Below, one piece after another: positions 47,004 to 57,991 of a DNA stretch of 64,000 nucleotides; the first letter of the stretch is position 1; the number at the start of each line of letters is the position of its first letter. The stretch is from NCBI GenBank assembly GCA_919901855.1, contig CAKKQC010000060.1:1-64000 (forward strand), read 5' to 3'. A program made the position numbers and the translations under genes. The DNA comes from a bacterium. GTDB taxonomy: Bacteria; Oederibacteriota; CAKKQC01. The notes beneath the pieces are model-generated. The model did no database searches and was not told the DNA's origin. It saw only the letters and a list, made by a program, of their open reading frames with translations.

Positions 47004-49414
47004 TTTCCCGCCGCCCGCTCCTCGACCGCGGCCCGCGCGGTCCGGCCCTGGGCGCGCGCGGCGGCCCCGATCTCGCGCCGATCCCGGCCTGACGCGCCCG
47101 CGAGCGGAACGGGCTCGGTCACGGGGAAGGTGTCGAACGCGTTCCGGTTCGCCTTCAGGATAACGACCGAGTCCGGGACGAGGGGGGTCGTGAACTCGAG
47201 GGTCGGGCGGTCGTCCGTGCAAAGCGTTCCCGGGCCCGCGAACGCGCGCGCGTCCACGCTCCCGAACAGGAATAGATTCGCCAGCTCGGCGGGGGAGGCG
47301 ATCCCGATCCGGTTGAGGTCCAGCCCTTCGGCCGGTGTCGTGAGGACGCGCTTCCAGCGATACCAGTCGCCGGTCTGCGCGCTCTCGCCGGCGATGACGA
47401 AGATGTCGCAACCGACCCGGTTGATCCACACTGAGAGCTCGGGGAAGACCGACGCCACGGTGCGGATCACGGTGCGCAGGTCGTCGAGGCCGGCTCCGTA
47501 ATAGTGCATCCAGAGGCAGAGGAGTCCGCCGGCGGCCAGCCGGGACCGCACCAGCCGGAAGTATTCGACCGTGAAGAGGTTGACGGTGCCCGCAACGTAG
47601 AGGTTGGACGGCTCGGAGATGATCACGTCGTAGCTATCGGGGGTCATGCGCAGGAAATGCCGCCCGTCGTCGAGCACGAGCCGGAACCGCGGATCGTCGA
47701 GCGGACGGTTGTTGAAGGTGTCGAAGCACCGCGCGGCTTCCACAACTCCGGGATCGATCTCGGCGCAGGTGACCGCGGCCCCGAGCCGCAGCGCCACCCC
47801 CGCCGTGATCCCGGCCCCCAGCCCGACGATCAGGACGCGGGCGCGGCCGGGGTGCAGGAGCAGGGGCAGGGCGCCATTGAGGACCATGGTCGTGGCGTCC
47901 ACGATGTCGTTGGAAGAGTCCGGCTTCCCGTTGACGACGAGGCTCAGGCGTCCCCCGGAGTCGCGGACCGCGACATGTCCCAGGAGACCGTCGTGTTCGT
48001 ACCGGATTACCTCCGTGGTGGCACCATCCGCAATCGGGGATACGCCCGCACGCGCCACGAACCGGGACGGCCGGTAGTGGCCGCCGACGTTGAGCATCGC
48101 GGGGTCGGAAGGCGGAAGGAAGAGGGGAAGGACGGCGGACAGTGCGAGCACGGCAACCGCGTACCGGCGGCCGGGGAACGCGACGGCAATCGCCGCTGTC
48201 GCCGCCAGGAAAGACGCTCCGCCTAGGATGGCGAGCGTCATGTCCAGTCCGAGTCCCGGCAGGAGAAGGAATCCGGCGATCGGAGCTCCGATCACGGCAC
48301 CGGCGGTGTTGGCGGCGAACAGCCTGCCGGCGGCGCCGGGGTCCTCGTCGGCCCGGGCCGCGACCGCGAGCGCGGGGAGCGCGATCCCGAATCCGGCGGC
48401 GACGGGCAGCATGGCGCCGAAGACGAGGCAGAACTCGAGCGCCTTGGCGCCCGCGAACGGGAGCCCGGCCCGCCACAGGGCGTACGGAAGGTGGGAGAGA
48501 TCGCCCCAGAAGGGACGGGTGAGGGCGAAGGCCCAGGGGAGGACGAGCGCGGCCGCGCACGCGATCAGCGCTCGCGTCCGGGACCGCGCCGGCCACCGGC
48601 TGATCGCCCAGGCCCCGGCGCCCATCCCGCCGAGATAAGCGGCCAGCGTGAGCGAGAGCCCATAGACGGACCCGCCCGTGACGGTGAGAACGACGAGGTG
48701 GACGAGCGAGATCTCGAAGGCGAGCGAGAGGGCGCCGGCGGAGAACGCGAGGAGGGCGGGGAAGGCCGTTCCGGCGGACGAGGGGTCGACGGAAGCGGGA
48801 TGCGGGGTCGGCACCGGGGGTGCGGCAAACCTGCGGGAGAGCGCGATCGCGGCGACCGCGACGAGGGCCTCGACCGCACCCGCGGTCCTCGCCGTCCACG
48901 CGAGCCCGAACGCGGGGACGAGCACGAATCCCGCGGTCAGGGGCCCCACCGCGGCTCCGATGGTGTTGGCGGCATAGAGCCGGGCGAGACCGCCCGGTGA
49001 CGCGGGGTACGCCGCGAGCATGACGGGAAGCGTGCCGCCCATGAGGATCGTCGGGGGCAACAGCACGGACGCGCACGCGGCGGCCCGGAGCACGGGGGAG
49101 GAGGAGACGATCCCGAGGAATCCTGCCACGGGGGAGTCCGACGCGAGCAGCCAGGGCGATAGCAGCGCGAATCCGGCCAGCCCCGCCGTCATCCCGCCAT
49201 AGAGAAAGAGGGCTCTTCCGGGCTCGCGGCGCGCCGCAGGCCGGCCAAAGATCCGGTAGCCGATGGCAAGTCCCGCCATGAACGTCGCCGTCACGGTCGC
49301 GTTGGCGGCTTCGAACGTCCCCAATGTCAGTCCGAGCCAGCGGGTCCAGATGACCTGGTACGTGAGCGCGCACCAGCCGGAAAGGGAGAAGAGGGCAAGG
49401 ATCGCGGCATTCAC
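46985..49414 (-). CDS. Fused MFS-like membrane protein/spermidine-synthase-like methyltransferase fold
   Basis: An 809-residue fusion. Residues 1-440 form a hydrophobic block of about 12-14 spans in two halves (AILALFSLSGWCALTYQVIWTRWLG; ALLAFSAGALSLAFEISLVHLVV). Residues about 520-740 carry a spermidine-synthase fold: VLIVGLGAGITAGVALRLGA, CAEIDPGVVEAARCFD, RLVLDDGRHFLRM, YDVIISEPSN. This membrane-SpeE fusion is known in many bacteria, but its substrate is not established. GTG 49414 (VNAAILALFS) is chosen as the first codon before the first membrane span. It is last in the minus-strand operon. Confidence 0.9.
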   Translation of the reverse strand: MNAAILALFSLSGWCALTYQVIWTRWLGLTLGTFEAANATVTATFMAGLAIGYRIFGRPAARREPGRALFLYGGMTAGLAGFALLSPWLLASDSPVAGFLGIVSSSPVLRAAACASVLLPPTILMGGTLPVMLAAYPASPGGLARLYAANTIGAAVGPLTAGFVLVPAFGLAWTARTAGAVEALVAVAAIALSRRFAAPPVPTPHPASVDPSSAGTAFPALLAFSAGALSLAFEISLVHLVVLTVTGGSVYGLSLTLAAYLGGMGAGAWAISRWPARSRTRALIACAAALVLPWAFALTRPFWGDLSHLPYALWRAGLPFAGAKALEFCLVFGAMLPVAAGFGIALPALAVAARADEDPGAAGRLFAANTAGAVIGAPIAGFLLLPGLGLDMTLAILGGASFLAATAAIAVAFPGRRYAVAVLALSAVLPLFLPPSDPAMLNVGGHYRPSRFVARAGVSPIADGATTEVIRYEHDGLLGHVAVRDSGGRLSLVVNGKPDSSNDIVDATTMVLNGALPLLLHPGRARVLIVGLGAGITAGVALRLGAAVTCAEIDPGVVEAARCFDTFNNRPLDDPRFRLVLDDGRHFLRMTPDSYDVIISEPSNLYVAGTVNLFTVEYFRLVRSRLAAGGLLCLWMHYYGAGLDDLRTVIRTVASVFPELSVWINRVGCDIFVIAGESAQTGDWYRWKRVLTTPAEGLDLNRIGIASPAELANLFLFGSVDARAFAGPGTLCTDDRPTLEFTTPLVPDSVVILKANRNAFDTFPVTEPVPLAGASGRDRREIGAAARAQGRTARAAVEERAAGNQPNLR

Positions 49415-49443
49415 GGTGCGGGCTTGGGGGTTGCCGGAGCGGC

Positions 49444-50238
49444 TCAGGGGGCGATCAGCTTCAGGAGTTGAGGGTGCAGGTCGGCGTTGGCGGCGAGGAT
49501 GCCCGGGGCCGAGAGCGTCCAGGGCTTTCCGGCGTCGTCGGTCACGAGTCCGCCGGCCACCTCGACGAGCAGGGAACCCGCCGCCATGTCCCAGGGCGAG
49601 AGGCGCGGCTCCCAGTAGCCGTCGAACCGGCCGCAGGCGACGTAGGCGAGGTCCAGGATCGCGGACCCGGACTTGCGGGTGGTCATGACCGCCTGTGAGA
49701 CCCGACCGAATCCGGCGAGCCAGGCGGGCAGGTCGTCGCGGCACTTGGCCGGGAGCCCGCTCACGACGTACGCTTTCCCGATGTCGGCCACGGTCGAGAC
49801 CGAGACGGGAGCGCCGTTGAGCCAGACGCCCTCGTCGCGCTTGCAGGTGAAGAGCTCGCCGTGGATCGGGTCGAAGACGGCCGCGATCTCGGGGCGCCCG
49901 CCGGCGAAGTAGGCGATCCCGACGCACCAGCGCGGGTAGCGGTGGATCAGGTTGTTCGTGCCGTCGATCGGGTCCATGACCCAGAACTCGTCCGCGGTGG
50001 GAATGGCGCCCGGGGTTTCCTCGCTAAGGATCGCGTCCCCCGAAAACTCCTTCAGGATCCGGTCCATGAGCATCTTCTCCGCGCCCTTGTCGAGCCGCGT
50101 GACGAAGTCCCGGGGGCCCTTCTCACTGATCTCTCCCGCCCGGAGGTCCGGAAGTTCCTTCAGGACCCAGTTCCCGGTTTCGCGGGCCGCCTCGGAGGCG
50201 ACGCGCAGGGCCTTGCTCATCTTCGCGTGCCAATCCAT
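49444..50238 (-). CDS. Inositol monophosphatase-family phosphatase
   Basis: A 264-residue Mg-dependent phosphatase: metal and catalytic motifs ILSEETPG, WVMDPIDGTNNLIHRYP and LSPWDMAAGSLLVEVAGG are all present. It acts on inositol phosphates, fructose 1,6-bisphosphate or PAP; a role beside an aldolase in the same operon could be sugar bisphosphate metabolism. TATCAT lies seven bases before the ATG (50246-50251, minus strand), giving it a separate leaderless-type promoter in the end of the ABC gene. Confidence 0.93.
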   Translation of the reverse strand: MDWHAKMSKALRVASEAARETGNWVLKELPDLRAGEISEKGPRDFVTRLDKGAEKMLMDRILKEFSGDAILSEETPGAIPTADEFWVMDPIDGTNNLIHRYPRWCVGIAYFAGGRPEIAAVFDPIHGELFTCKRDEGVWLNGAPVSVSTVADIGKAYVVSGLPAKCRDDLPAWLAGFGRVSQAVMTTRKSGSAILDLAYVACGRFDGYWEPRLSPWDMAAGSLLVEVAGGLVTDDAGKPWTLSAPGILAANADLHPQLLKLIAP

Positions 50239-50239
50239 C

Positions 50240-52266
<2,027 letters not shown>

Positions 52267-52270
<4 letters not shown>

Positions 52271-53373
52271 CGGGTCTTGAGCCGCGGGTCGAGCGCGTCG
52301 CGGAGCGCGTCGCCGAAGAGGTTCACGGGAAGGACGAGGCCGAGCATGAACGTGAACGCCGCCGCGAGGTTCCACCACACGGCCGGGTCGCGCGTGAGCT
52401 CCTGCCGGGCGGCGTTGATCATGTGGCCCCAGCTCCCGGTGGCGGGGTCCACGCCGATGCCGAGGTACGAGAGGATCGCCTCGGTGAGTACGAGATCCGA
52501 GAATCGCAGGACGAACGAGATCAGGACGATATGCATGACGTTGGGGAGCAGGTGACGCGCCAGGATCGTGAGATCGCTCGACCCGAGCGCGCGGGCGGCG
52601 GTCACGTAGTCGAGCTCCCGGAGCTTGAGCGCCTCCCCGCGCAGGAGCCGGCACAGGCCCGTCCAGCTCGTGATCCCGAGGATGATGCAGAGCTGGGGAA
52701 GGCCGCGCCCGAAGATGAGGATGAACGCCGCGATCAGGAGGACGTCCGGGATCGAGGAGAGCGTCGTGTACGTGTACTGGATGGCGTCGTCGATCCGCTT
52801 GCCGTAGTAGCCGGCGGAGAGGCCGAAGACGATCGCGAGCGGGAGCACGATCAGGGTCGCGAGCCCGCCGATCAGGAGGGCGGTGCGCGTGCCCTTGAGC
52901 GCCATGAAGAAGACGTCGTTGCCCACCCGGTCGGTGCCGAGGAGGTGGCGCCGGGGCCAGGCGAGCCGCGGATAGTCGCGGCCGCGCGAGCCGTCGGCGC
53001 GCACGACGGCCTCCCGGGTGAACTGGACGGCGGAGAGCGGCGCCGAGTACGTCTTCTCGGTTCTCGTGCGGAGCGGGGTGCAGAGCCGGTCCAGGACCGA
53101 CAGCGGCCGGGTCTCCAGGATCGGGCGGCCCGCGGGATCCGAGAGGGGCTTGCCCCCCGCGTCGAGCGCGCGGTCGCGCCAGGCTACGCAGTCGAGGAGT
53201 CCGACCGTGACGTAGAGCGCGATGACCGCGAGCGACGCCATCGCGATGCGGTTGGACGTGAGCTGGCGCCAGGCGCTACGCCAATCCTCGCGGGTCGAAG
53301 CGATCCGCAACAACCAGGAGGCTCCGGCGACGGCGGCCAGGACCGCGAGGTTCTGCCAGACGGGCGCGATCAC
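52267..53373 (-). CDS. Peptide ABC transporter permease (DppC type)
   Basis: A 368-residue inner-membrane permease. It opens with an extra hydrophobic segment ([16 protein letters not shown]), then [26 protein letters not shown] large extracytoplasmic region of about 100 residues follows, then the BPD_transp core: [57 protein letters not shown] (EAA loop), [22 protein letters not shown] 53373 overlaps the DppB stop. The enlarged periplasmic insert is of the YejE/microcin-C-type permease kind. Confidence 0.9.
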
Positions 53374-54350
53374 GAGAGCCTCACGCGGGGGTCGGCGATC
53401 GTGTAGCTCACGTCGGTCAGGATCAGCCCGAGGACGTAGAGCACGGACCCGAGATAGACCTCGGCCCGCACGATGGCGAAGTCCTGGGCCTGGATCGCGT
53501 CGATGAGGAAGCTCCCGAGCCCGGGGATGGCGAAGAAGGTCTCGAGCAGCAGGCTCCCCATGAACAGGAACGGGATCTCGGTCACGACGCCGGTCAGGAC
53601 CGGGATCAGGGCGTTGCGCAGGACGTGCCGGAACAGCACCCGGGCTTCGCTCGCACCCTTGGCGCGCGCGGTCCGCACGTAGTCCTTGCCCATCTCCTCC
53701 AGGAACACCGTCCGGTAGAACCGGATGTCCCCGCCGGCGCCCCGGACGATGCCGATGAGGACCGGGAGCCAGAGGAACTTGAGGGCATGGAGCCCGGTGT
53801 CGTAGCCCGAGATCGGGGCGAGGTGCAGGACGCGGGAGACGATCCACTGGCCGCCGACGATGTAGAAGAGCGCCGAGACGGACATGGCGACCACGCAAAC
53901 GATGACCGCCCCGGTGTCGAGGTAGGTCCCGCGCGCCCAGGCCACCAGCAGGGCGCCGGACATGTAGAGGAGGAGCGAGAGGATCATCATCGGGACCGTG
54001 ATCGTCAGGCTCGGCCACATGCGCTCGCGGATCTGGCCTCCGATCGAGACGTTGTTCCGGTCGGACGTGCCGAAGTCGAGCCAGAGGAGGGTCAGGGACT
54101 TGCGGAAGAAGACGGTTTCCACGAGCCGGCCGGCCCCTTTCGCATTTGGGTTCACGAACAGGGGGACGTCGTAGCCGCGGTCGGCGAGCCAGGCCTGGAC
54201 TTGCGCGGGCGTCACGTTCTTCTCCCCGAGGATGCGGCGGGCCATCCGCTCCGGGGGATTCACGACGAAGAAGAGGGCGAACGTGATCGCGTTAACGCCG
54301 ATAAGAATCGGCACCGCGTAGAGGAGGCGGCGGACGATGTACGAGGTCAT
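53370..54350 (-). CDS. Peptide ABC transporter permease (DppB type)
   Basis: A 326-residue permease: MTSYIVRRLLYAVPILIGVNAITFALFFVV, a periplasmic region with VNPPERMARRILG, then FGTSDRNNVSIGGQIRERMWPSLTITVPMM and the EAA loop EMGKDYVRTARAKGASEARVLFRHVLRNALIPVLTGV. It pairs with the DppC-type protein. Its ATG overlaps the substrate-binding protein stop by four bases. Confidence 0.93.
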   Translation of the reverse strand: MTSYIVRRLLYAVPILIGVNAITFALFFVVNPPERMARRILGEKNVTPAQVQAWLADRGYDVPLFVNPNAKGAGRLVETVFFRKSLTLLWLDFGTSDRNNVSIGGQIRERMWPSLTITVPMMILSLLLYMSGALLVAWARGTYLDTGAVIVCVVAMSVSALFYIVGGQWIVSRVLHLAPISGYDTGLHALKFLWLPVLIGIVRGAGGDIRFYRTVFLEEMGKDYVRTARAKGASEARVLFRHVLRNALIPVLTGVVTEIPFLFMGSLLLETFFAIPGLGSFLIDAIQAQDFAIVRAEVYLGSVLYVLGLILTDVSYTIADPRVRLS

Positions 54351-56515
54351 CCGACGCGCTCCAGCCGGCGCCGTACCGCGAGGACCGCGGGGAACGCGAG
54401 CGCGACCAGGATGAGCGCCCCGGCGACGAGCGGCCAGACGACCGGACGGTTCCAGGCGGTTCGCGACTGTTCCCGGAGCGAAGGATCAAGCCGGTAGTAC
54501 GTCACCGGTCCGTTCAGAACCGAGTGCGGCTTCGTGTTCCGCAGCCACGCGTGGTAGAGCCCGAGGCTCATGGGGTGGTAGCCCCAGGCGAGGGGCGCGT
54601 CGCGCTGCGAGATCGCGAGCGCCTTCCGGATCAGGGCGCCCCGTTCCGGCGAGTTCTCCGTCGTCTCGAGCTGCTCGAACACCCGGTTGAACTCCGCGCT
54701 GTCGTAGTTGCTGTGATTCTCGCCCGCGTGGAGCTTCTGGCCGTTCGGCCCGTAGAGCAGGAACAGGAAGTTCTCGGGGTCCGGGTAGTCCGCGTACCAG
54801 CCCCAGGAGAGCATCTGGAAGTTGCCCTGGTGCACCTTCTCCTGGAACCGGTTGTAGTCCGTCGTCTCGCTCACGAGCCGGACGCCGATCGCGTCGAACT
54901 TCTGCCCGAGCCACCGGAGGATCGCGACCTGCTCCGCCGAGTTCCACGCGTTCGCGAACCGGATCTCGAGCTGTCTGCCGTTGCGGTCCCGGCCGCCCGG
55001 CCATCCCGCCTCGGCGAGCAGGCGCCGGGCGTCGTCGAGGCTCCGCCGCCGGGGCGCCCTTGTCTTCGCGTCCCAGTCGTAGACGTGCCGGTTGACTCCG
55101 GCGGCCGAGCCGTCGAACCCGAAAAGGCCGGGCGGGAGCATGCCCTGCGCGGGGAGGCCCAGCCCGTTCAGGAAGATCTGGATCTCCTCCTCGATGTTGA
55201 TCGCGATCGAGATCGCGTACCGGAGTTTGCGACGCTGCTCCGAGTAGCCGCCGACGACGTCGTCGAGCATGTTGAAGGCGAAGTACCTGATCCCGAGTTC
55301 GGCCTCGCTCTCCAGCCGGTAGCGGCGGGCGGCCGCGGATTTCGACAGGGACAGCTCGCCCGTGTCGGAGAAGTTCACGACCTGGTCGAAGGACTCCGAA
55401 GGCACGCCCGAGGCGTCGTACCAGCCCTGCTGGAACTTGATCCAGCGCGGGATCACCTCGCGTTCGAGCTTGAGCACGATCGCGTCGATGAACGGCAGCG
55501 GCGCCCCCGCGTCGACGAGCAGTCCCGCCTCCCGGTCCCCGGGCGCGCCCTCGGCCGGGTACTTCGCACCGTGGTAGTTCTCGTTGCGCACGAGGACGAT
55601 CTCGCGGTTCGGGTTGAAGACCTTGAACCGGTACGGGCCGGTGCCGACGGGGAACCGGTCGAGCGTGATGTTGCGCTGGCGCAGCGGTCCCTGGCCGTAC
55701 CACCGGAGGGCCTCCGGCGGGATGGGCGAGAAGAAGGGCATGGCGAGCCAGTACAGGATCTGGGGATAGCGGCCGTGGATCGTGATCCGGAATGTGTGCC
55801 GGTCGACCACGCGCGCCCCCGGGAGCGGGTGCGCCCCATAGTCGAGCACGATCGGGTGCGCGCGCTCGTCCGCCTCGGGGTTGTAGAAGGCGCCTCCCTC
55901 CTTCCTGCGCCGGGCGCGTTCGGCGCCGAGATCCTTGCGGAGGGCCGCGGCGTAGGCCTCCAGCCCGACGATGTACTTCGCCATCGTCGGCAGGATGGGG
56001 CAGTTCGGGCTGAGCGTGGGGTCGGCGAGCCGTTGGATCGCCGTGACGTAGTCGGCGGCCACGAGTTCGCGGGTGTCCTGGCCGGGGAGCGAGGTGAGAT
56101 CGGTCAGCCCGTCGAGCGAGACCGCGGGCGGGAGGGGGAGCGGCTTCCCCCCGGCGTCATGGCCGAAGCACGGGTGCGGCTGGTACCGGATGCCGGGCCG
56201 GATCCGGACATCGTAGGTCGTGAACGCCCCGCGCGTGACCGCCCGCGGAACCGCCGCCGCGGTGAAGGGGATGAGTTCGTACGGACGCTTGAGGTAGTGG
56301 TACCCCAGCGGCGGTTCGTAGACGAGCCCGAGCAGGACGTACGCGTCGTACGTGTACGCCACGGAGGGGTCGAGGGTCTTGGGCGGCTCGCTGAACGTCG
56401 AGTAGTAGACGTTCTTCCCGGCGTCCGCGGCGCGGTACGGGTCGTTCGGCAGGCATCCGGCCGCGCACGCGAGAAGCGCGGCCGCCGCCGCCAGGCGGGC
56501 GGCGGCCGGCGTCAC
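54347..56515 (-). CDS. ABC transporter substrate-binding lipoprotein (family 5)
   Basis: A 722-residue periplasmic protein anchored as a lipoprotein (AAAALLACAAGC). SBP_bac_5 motifs: YYSTFSEPPKTLDPSVAYTYDAYVLLGLVYEPPLGY, FPVGTGPYRFKVFNPNREIVLVRNENYHG, EIQIFLNGLGLPAQGMLPPGLFGFDG, DYPDPENFLFLLYGPNG. It is about 150-200 residues longer than DppA and ends in a hydrophobic span (NRPVVWPLVAGALILVALAFPAVL), so both termini may be tethered. GTG 56515 follows the aldolase stop by one base. It captures peptides or similar solutes for the transporter. Confidence 0.9.
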   Translation of the reverse strand: MTPAAARLAAAAALLACAAGCLPNDPYRAADAGKNVYYSTFSEPPKTLDPSVAYTYDAYVLLGLVYEPPLGYHYLKRPYELIPFTAAAVPRAVTRGAFTTYDVRIRPGIRYQPHPCFGHDAGGKPLPLPPAVSLDGLTDLTSLPGQDTRELVAADYVTAIQRLADPTLSPNCPILPTMAKYIVGLEAYAAALRKDLGAERARRRKEGGAFYNPEADERAHPIVLDYGAHPLPGARVVDRHTFRITIHGRYPQILYWLAMPFFSPIPPEALRWYGQGPLRQRNITLDRFPVGTGPYRFKVFNPNREIVLVRNENYHGAKYPAEGAPGDREAGLLVDAGAPLPFIDAIVLKLEREVIPRWIKFQQGWYDASGVPSESFDQVVNFSDTGELSLSKSAAARRYRLESEAELGIRYFAFNMLDDVVGGYSEQRRKLRYAISIAINIEEEIQIFLNGLGLPAQGMLPPGLFGFDGSAAGVNRHVYDWDAKTRAPRRRSLDDARRLLAEAGWPGGRDRNGRQLEIRFANAWNSAEQVAILRWLGQKFDAIGVRLVSETTDYNRFQEKVHQGNFQMLSWGWYADYPDPENFLFLLYGPNGQKLHAGENHSNYDSAEFNRVFEQLETTENSPERGALIRKALAISQRDAPLAWGYHPMSLGLYHAWLRNTKPHSVLNGPVTYYRLDPSLREQSRTAWNRPVVWPLVAGALILVALAFPAVLAVRRRLERVG

Positions 56516-56516
56516 G

Positions 56517-57941
56517 TCAGTCGTCGCCTTCGAAGTGCTCCGCTCCGCCGGCCTTGGCCGCCGCGGGCGCGGGCAGGGACACGTCGGGCAGGGGCACGAA
56601 CGGCTTGATGGCCGGGCCGGTCCCGCCGACATTGAGCTTCCGGAACAGGAGTTCGACCTTCTCGGTGAGCGTGGCGATGATCGCGTCCTTGGCGGCCTGC
56701 GGCATGCCCCACAGCTTGGCCTTGAACGGTCCGATCGCCTTCTTCCGCGCCTTGTAGAGGAACTGGCTGTCGGATTCGCCCTCCTTGCGCTCGTTCGCGG
56801 CGTTTACCTTCAGCCACTCGTAAATCTCGTTCTTGAGAGCCGCGGGGAACTGCGGGTGCTCGTACATGATGTTCTGGAACTCGGTCGCGAGGTGGATTTC
56901 GCAGGTCCCCGTCTGCGGGAACCGGTCGAAGAGCTCGGTGGGCAGGGTCGAGGCGCCGTGCTGGACCGCGCCGCCCATCCCGAACTTCGCGCGGGATTCC
57001 GCGGACAGCTTCTCCAGCGTGTCGAAGTCCACCTTGACCTTCGCGAGCGTGCCGTCCGGCAGGACGACCCCGCCGTGCGACGTGCCCGTCTGGACGGAGA
57101 GCTTCGAGAGCCCGGCCTGGCCCGGCTTGAGGCCCTTGTTGTACCCGTTCATGAACGCCTCGAGCTCCTCGACCGTCGAGTTCTTGCTCCCGACCTCGCC
57201 GATCTCGCCGCCGAGGGACACGGTCACGCCCTTGGGCTGGTGGGCCCGGACGAAGTCCGAGATCTCGATGGCCTTCCCGTAGTTCAGCGCCTGCTGCTCG
57301 TCCAGCGTGCCCTTCGCGAGGTCCACGAGCGTCGAGCTGTCGATGTCGATGTTGTAGAACCCGGCATCGATCGACTGCACGCACATCTTCTTCAGGCCCT
57401 CGATCTCGGCCTTGGCGTCCTTGGCGAACGCCTTCGCGTTGATCTGGAAGTGGTCCCCCTGGATGAACACGGGGAACGGGTAGTCCTCGCGCAGGGCCGC
57501 GGCCAGGATCGAGGAGGCGTACTCCATCGGCGGCTGAGCCGTGTACCCCATCTCGGAGCGCGCGATCTCGCAGATGAGCGCGCCGGCCTGGTGCTTCTTC
57601 GCCACGCGGAAGATCGCGCGGGCATAGTCGTACGCCATCTGCCGGATGTTGATGGCCGGCACGGTGAAGTTCGTCGGGAGCGCGCCCTTGCCCTTCGCCA
57701 TGTAGACGTCGTGGATCGACGCCGGGCCGTTCCCCGCCTGCTTCGCGAGCACGCGGATGAGCCACGCGCCCGTGGCGCGGGTCTCGGCATCCGGGCTGAA
57801 CGCCACGGTCCACGCGAGCGTGTCCGCCGCCTCGCCCCGGATGAGGGACCAGTTGAGCACCTTGACGTCGTTGCCCGAGATCGTGAGGGCGGACGCCGTC
57901 GCCTTCTTCAGTTCATCGACGCTTTTCGCTGTGATGGCCAT
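56517..57941 (-). CDS. Class II fructose-bisphosphate aldolase-like protein
   Basis: A 474-residue protein, longer than the usual 290-360 residues. Aldolase features: VPAINIRQMAYDYARAIF, FPVFIQGDHFQINAKAF (zinc His region), GFYNIDIDSSTLVD, VSLGGEIGEVGSKNSTVEEL, QTGTSHGGVVLPDGTLAKVKVDF, GAVQHGASTLPTELFDRFP. The first 80 residues and the last 130 extend beyond the normal barrel. It probably cleaves fructose or tagatose bisphosphate. TATCAT lies nine bases before the ATG. It is first in the operon and divergent from mutS. Confidence 0.85.
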   Translation of the reverse strand: MAITAKSVDELKKATASALTISGNDVKVLNWSLIRGEAADTLAWTVAFSPDAETRATGAWLIRVLAKQAGNGPASIHDVYMAKGKGALPTNFTVPAINIRQMAYDYARAIFRVAKKHQAGALICEIARSEMGYTAQPPMEYASSILAAALREDYPFPVFIQGDHFQINAKAFAKDAKAEIEGLKKMCVQSIDAGFYNIDIDSSTLVDLAKGTLDEQQALNYGKAIEISDFVRAHQPKGVTVSLGGEIGEVGSKNSTVEELEAFMNGYNKGLKPGQAGLSKLSVQTGTSHGGVVLPDGTLAKVKVDFDTLEKLSAESRAKFGMGGAVQHGASTLPTELFDRFPQTGTCEIHLATEFQNIMYEHPQFPAALKNEIYEWLKVNAANERKEGESDSQFLYKARKKAIGPFKAKLWGMPQAAKDAIIATLTEKVELLFRKLNVGGTGPAIKPFVPLPDVSLPAPAAAKAGGAEHFEGDD

Positions 57942-57991
57942 AGTGGCGCGATGATATCACGGCGTCCCGCTTTGGTACAATGTCGGCCCAG

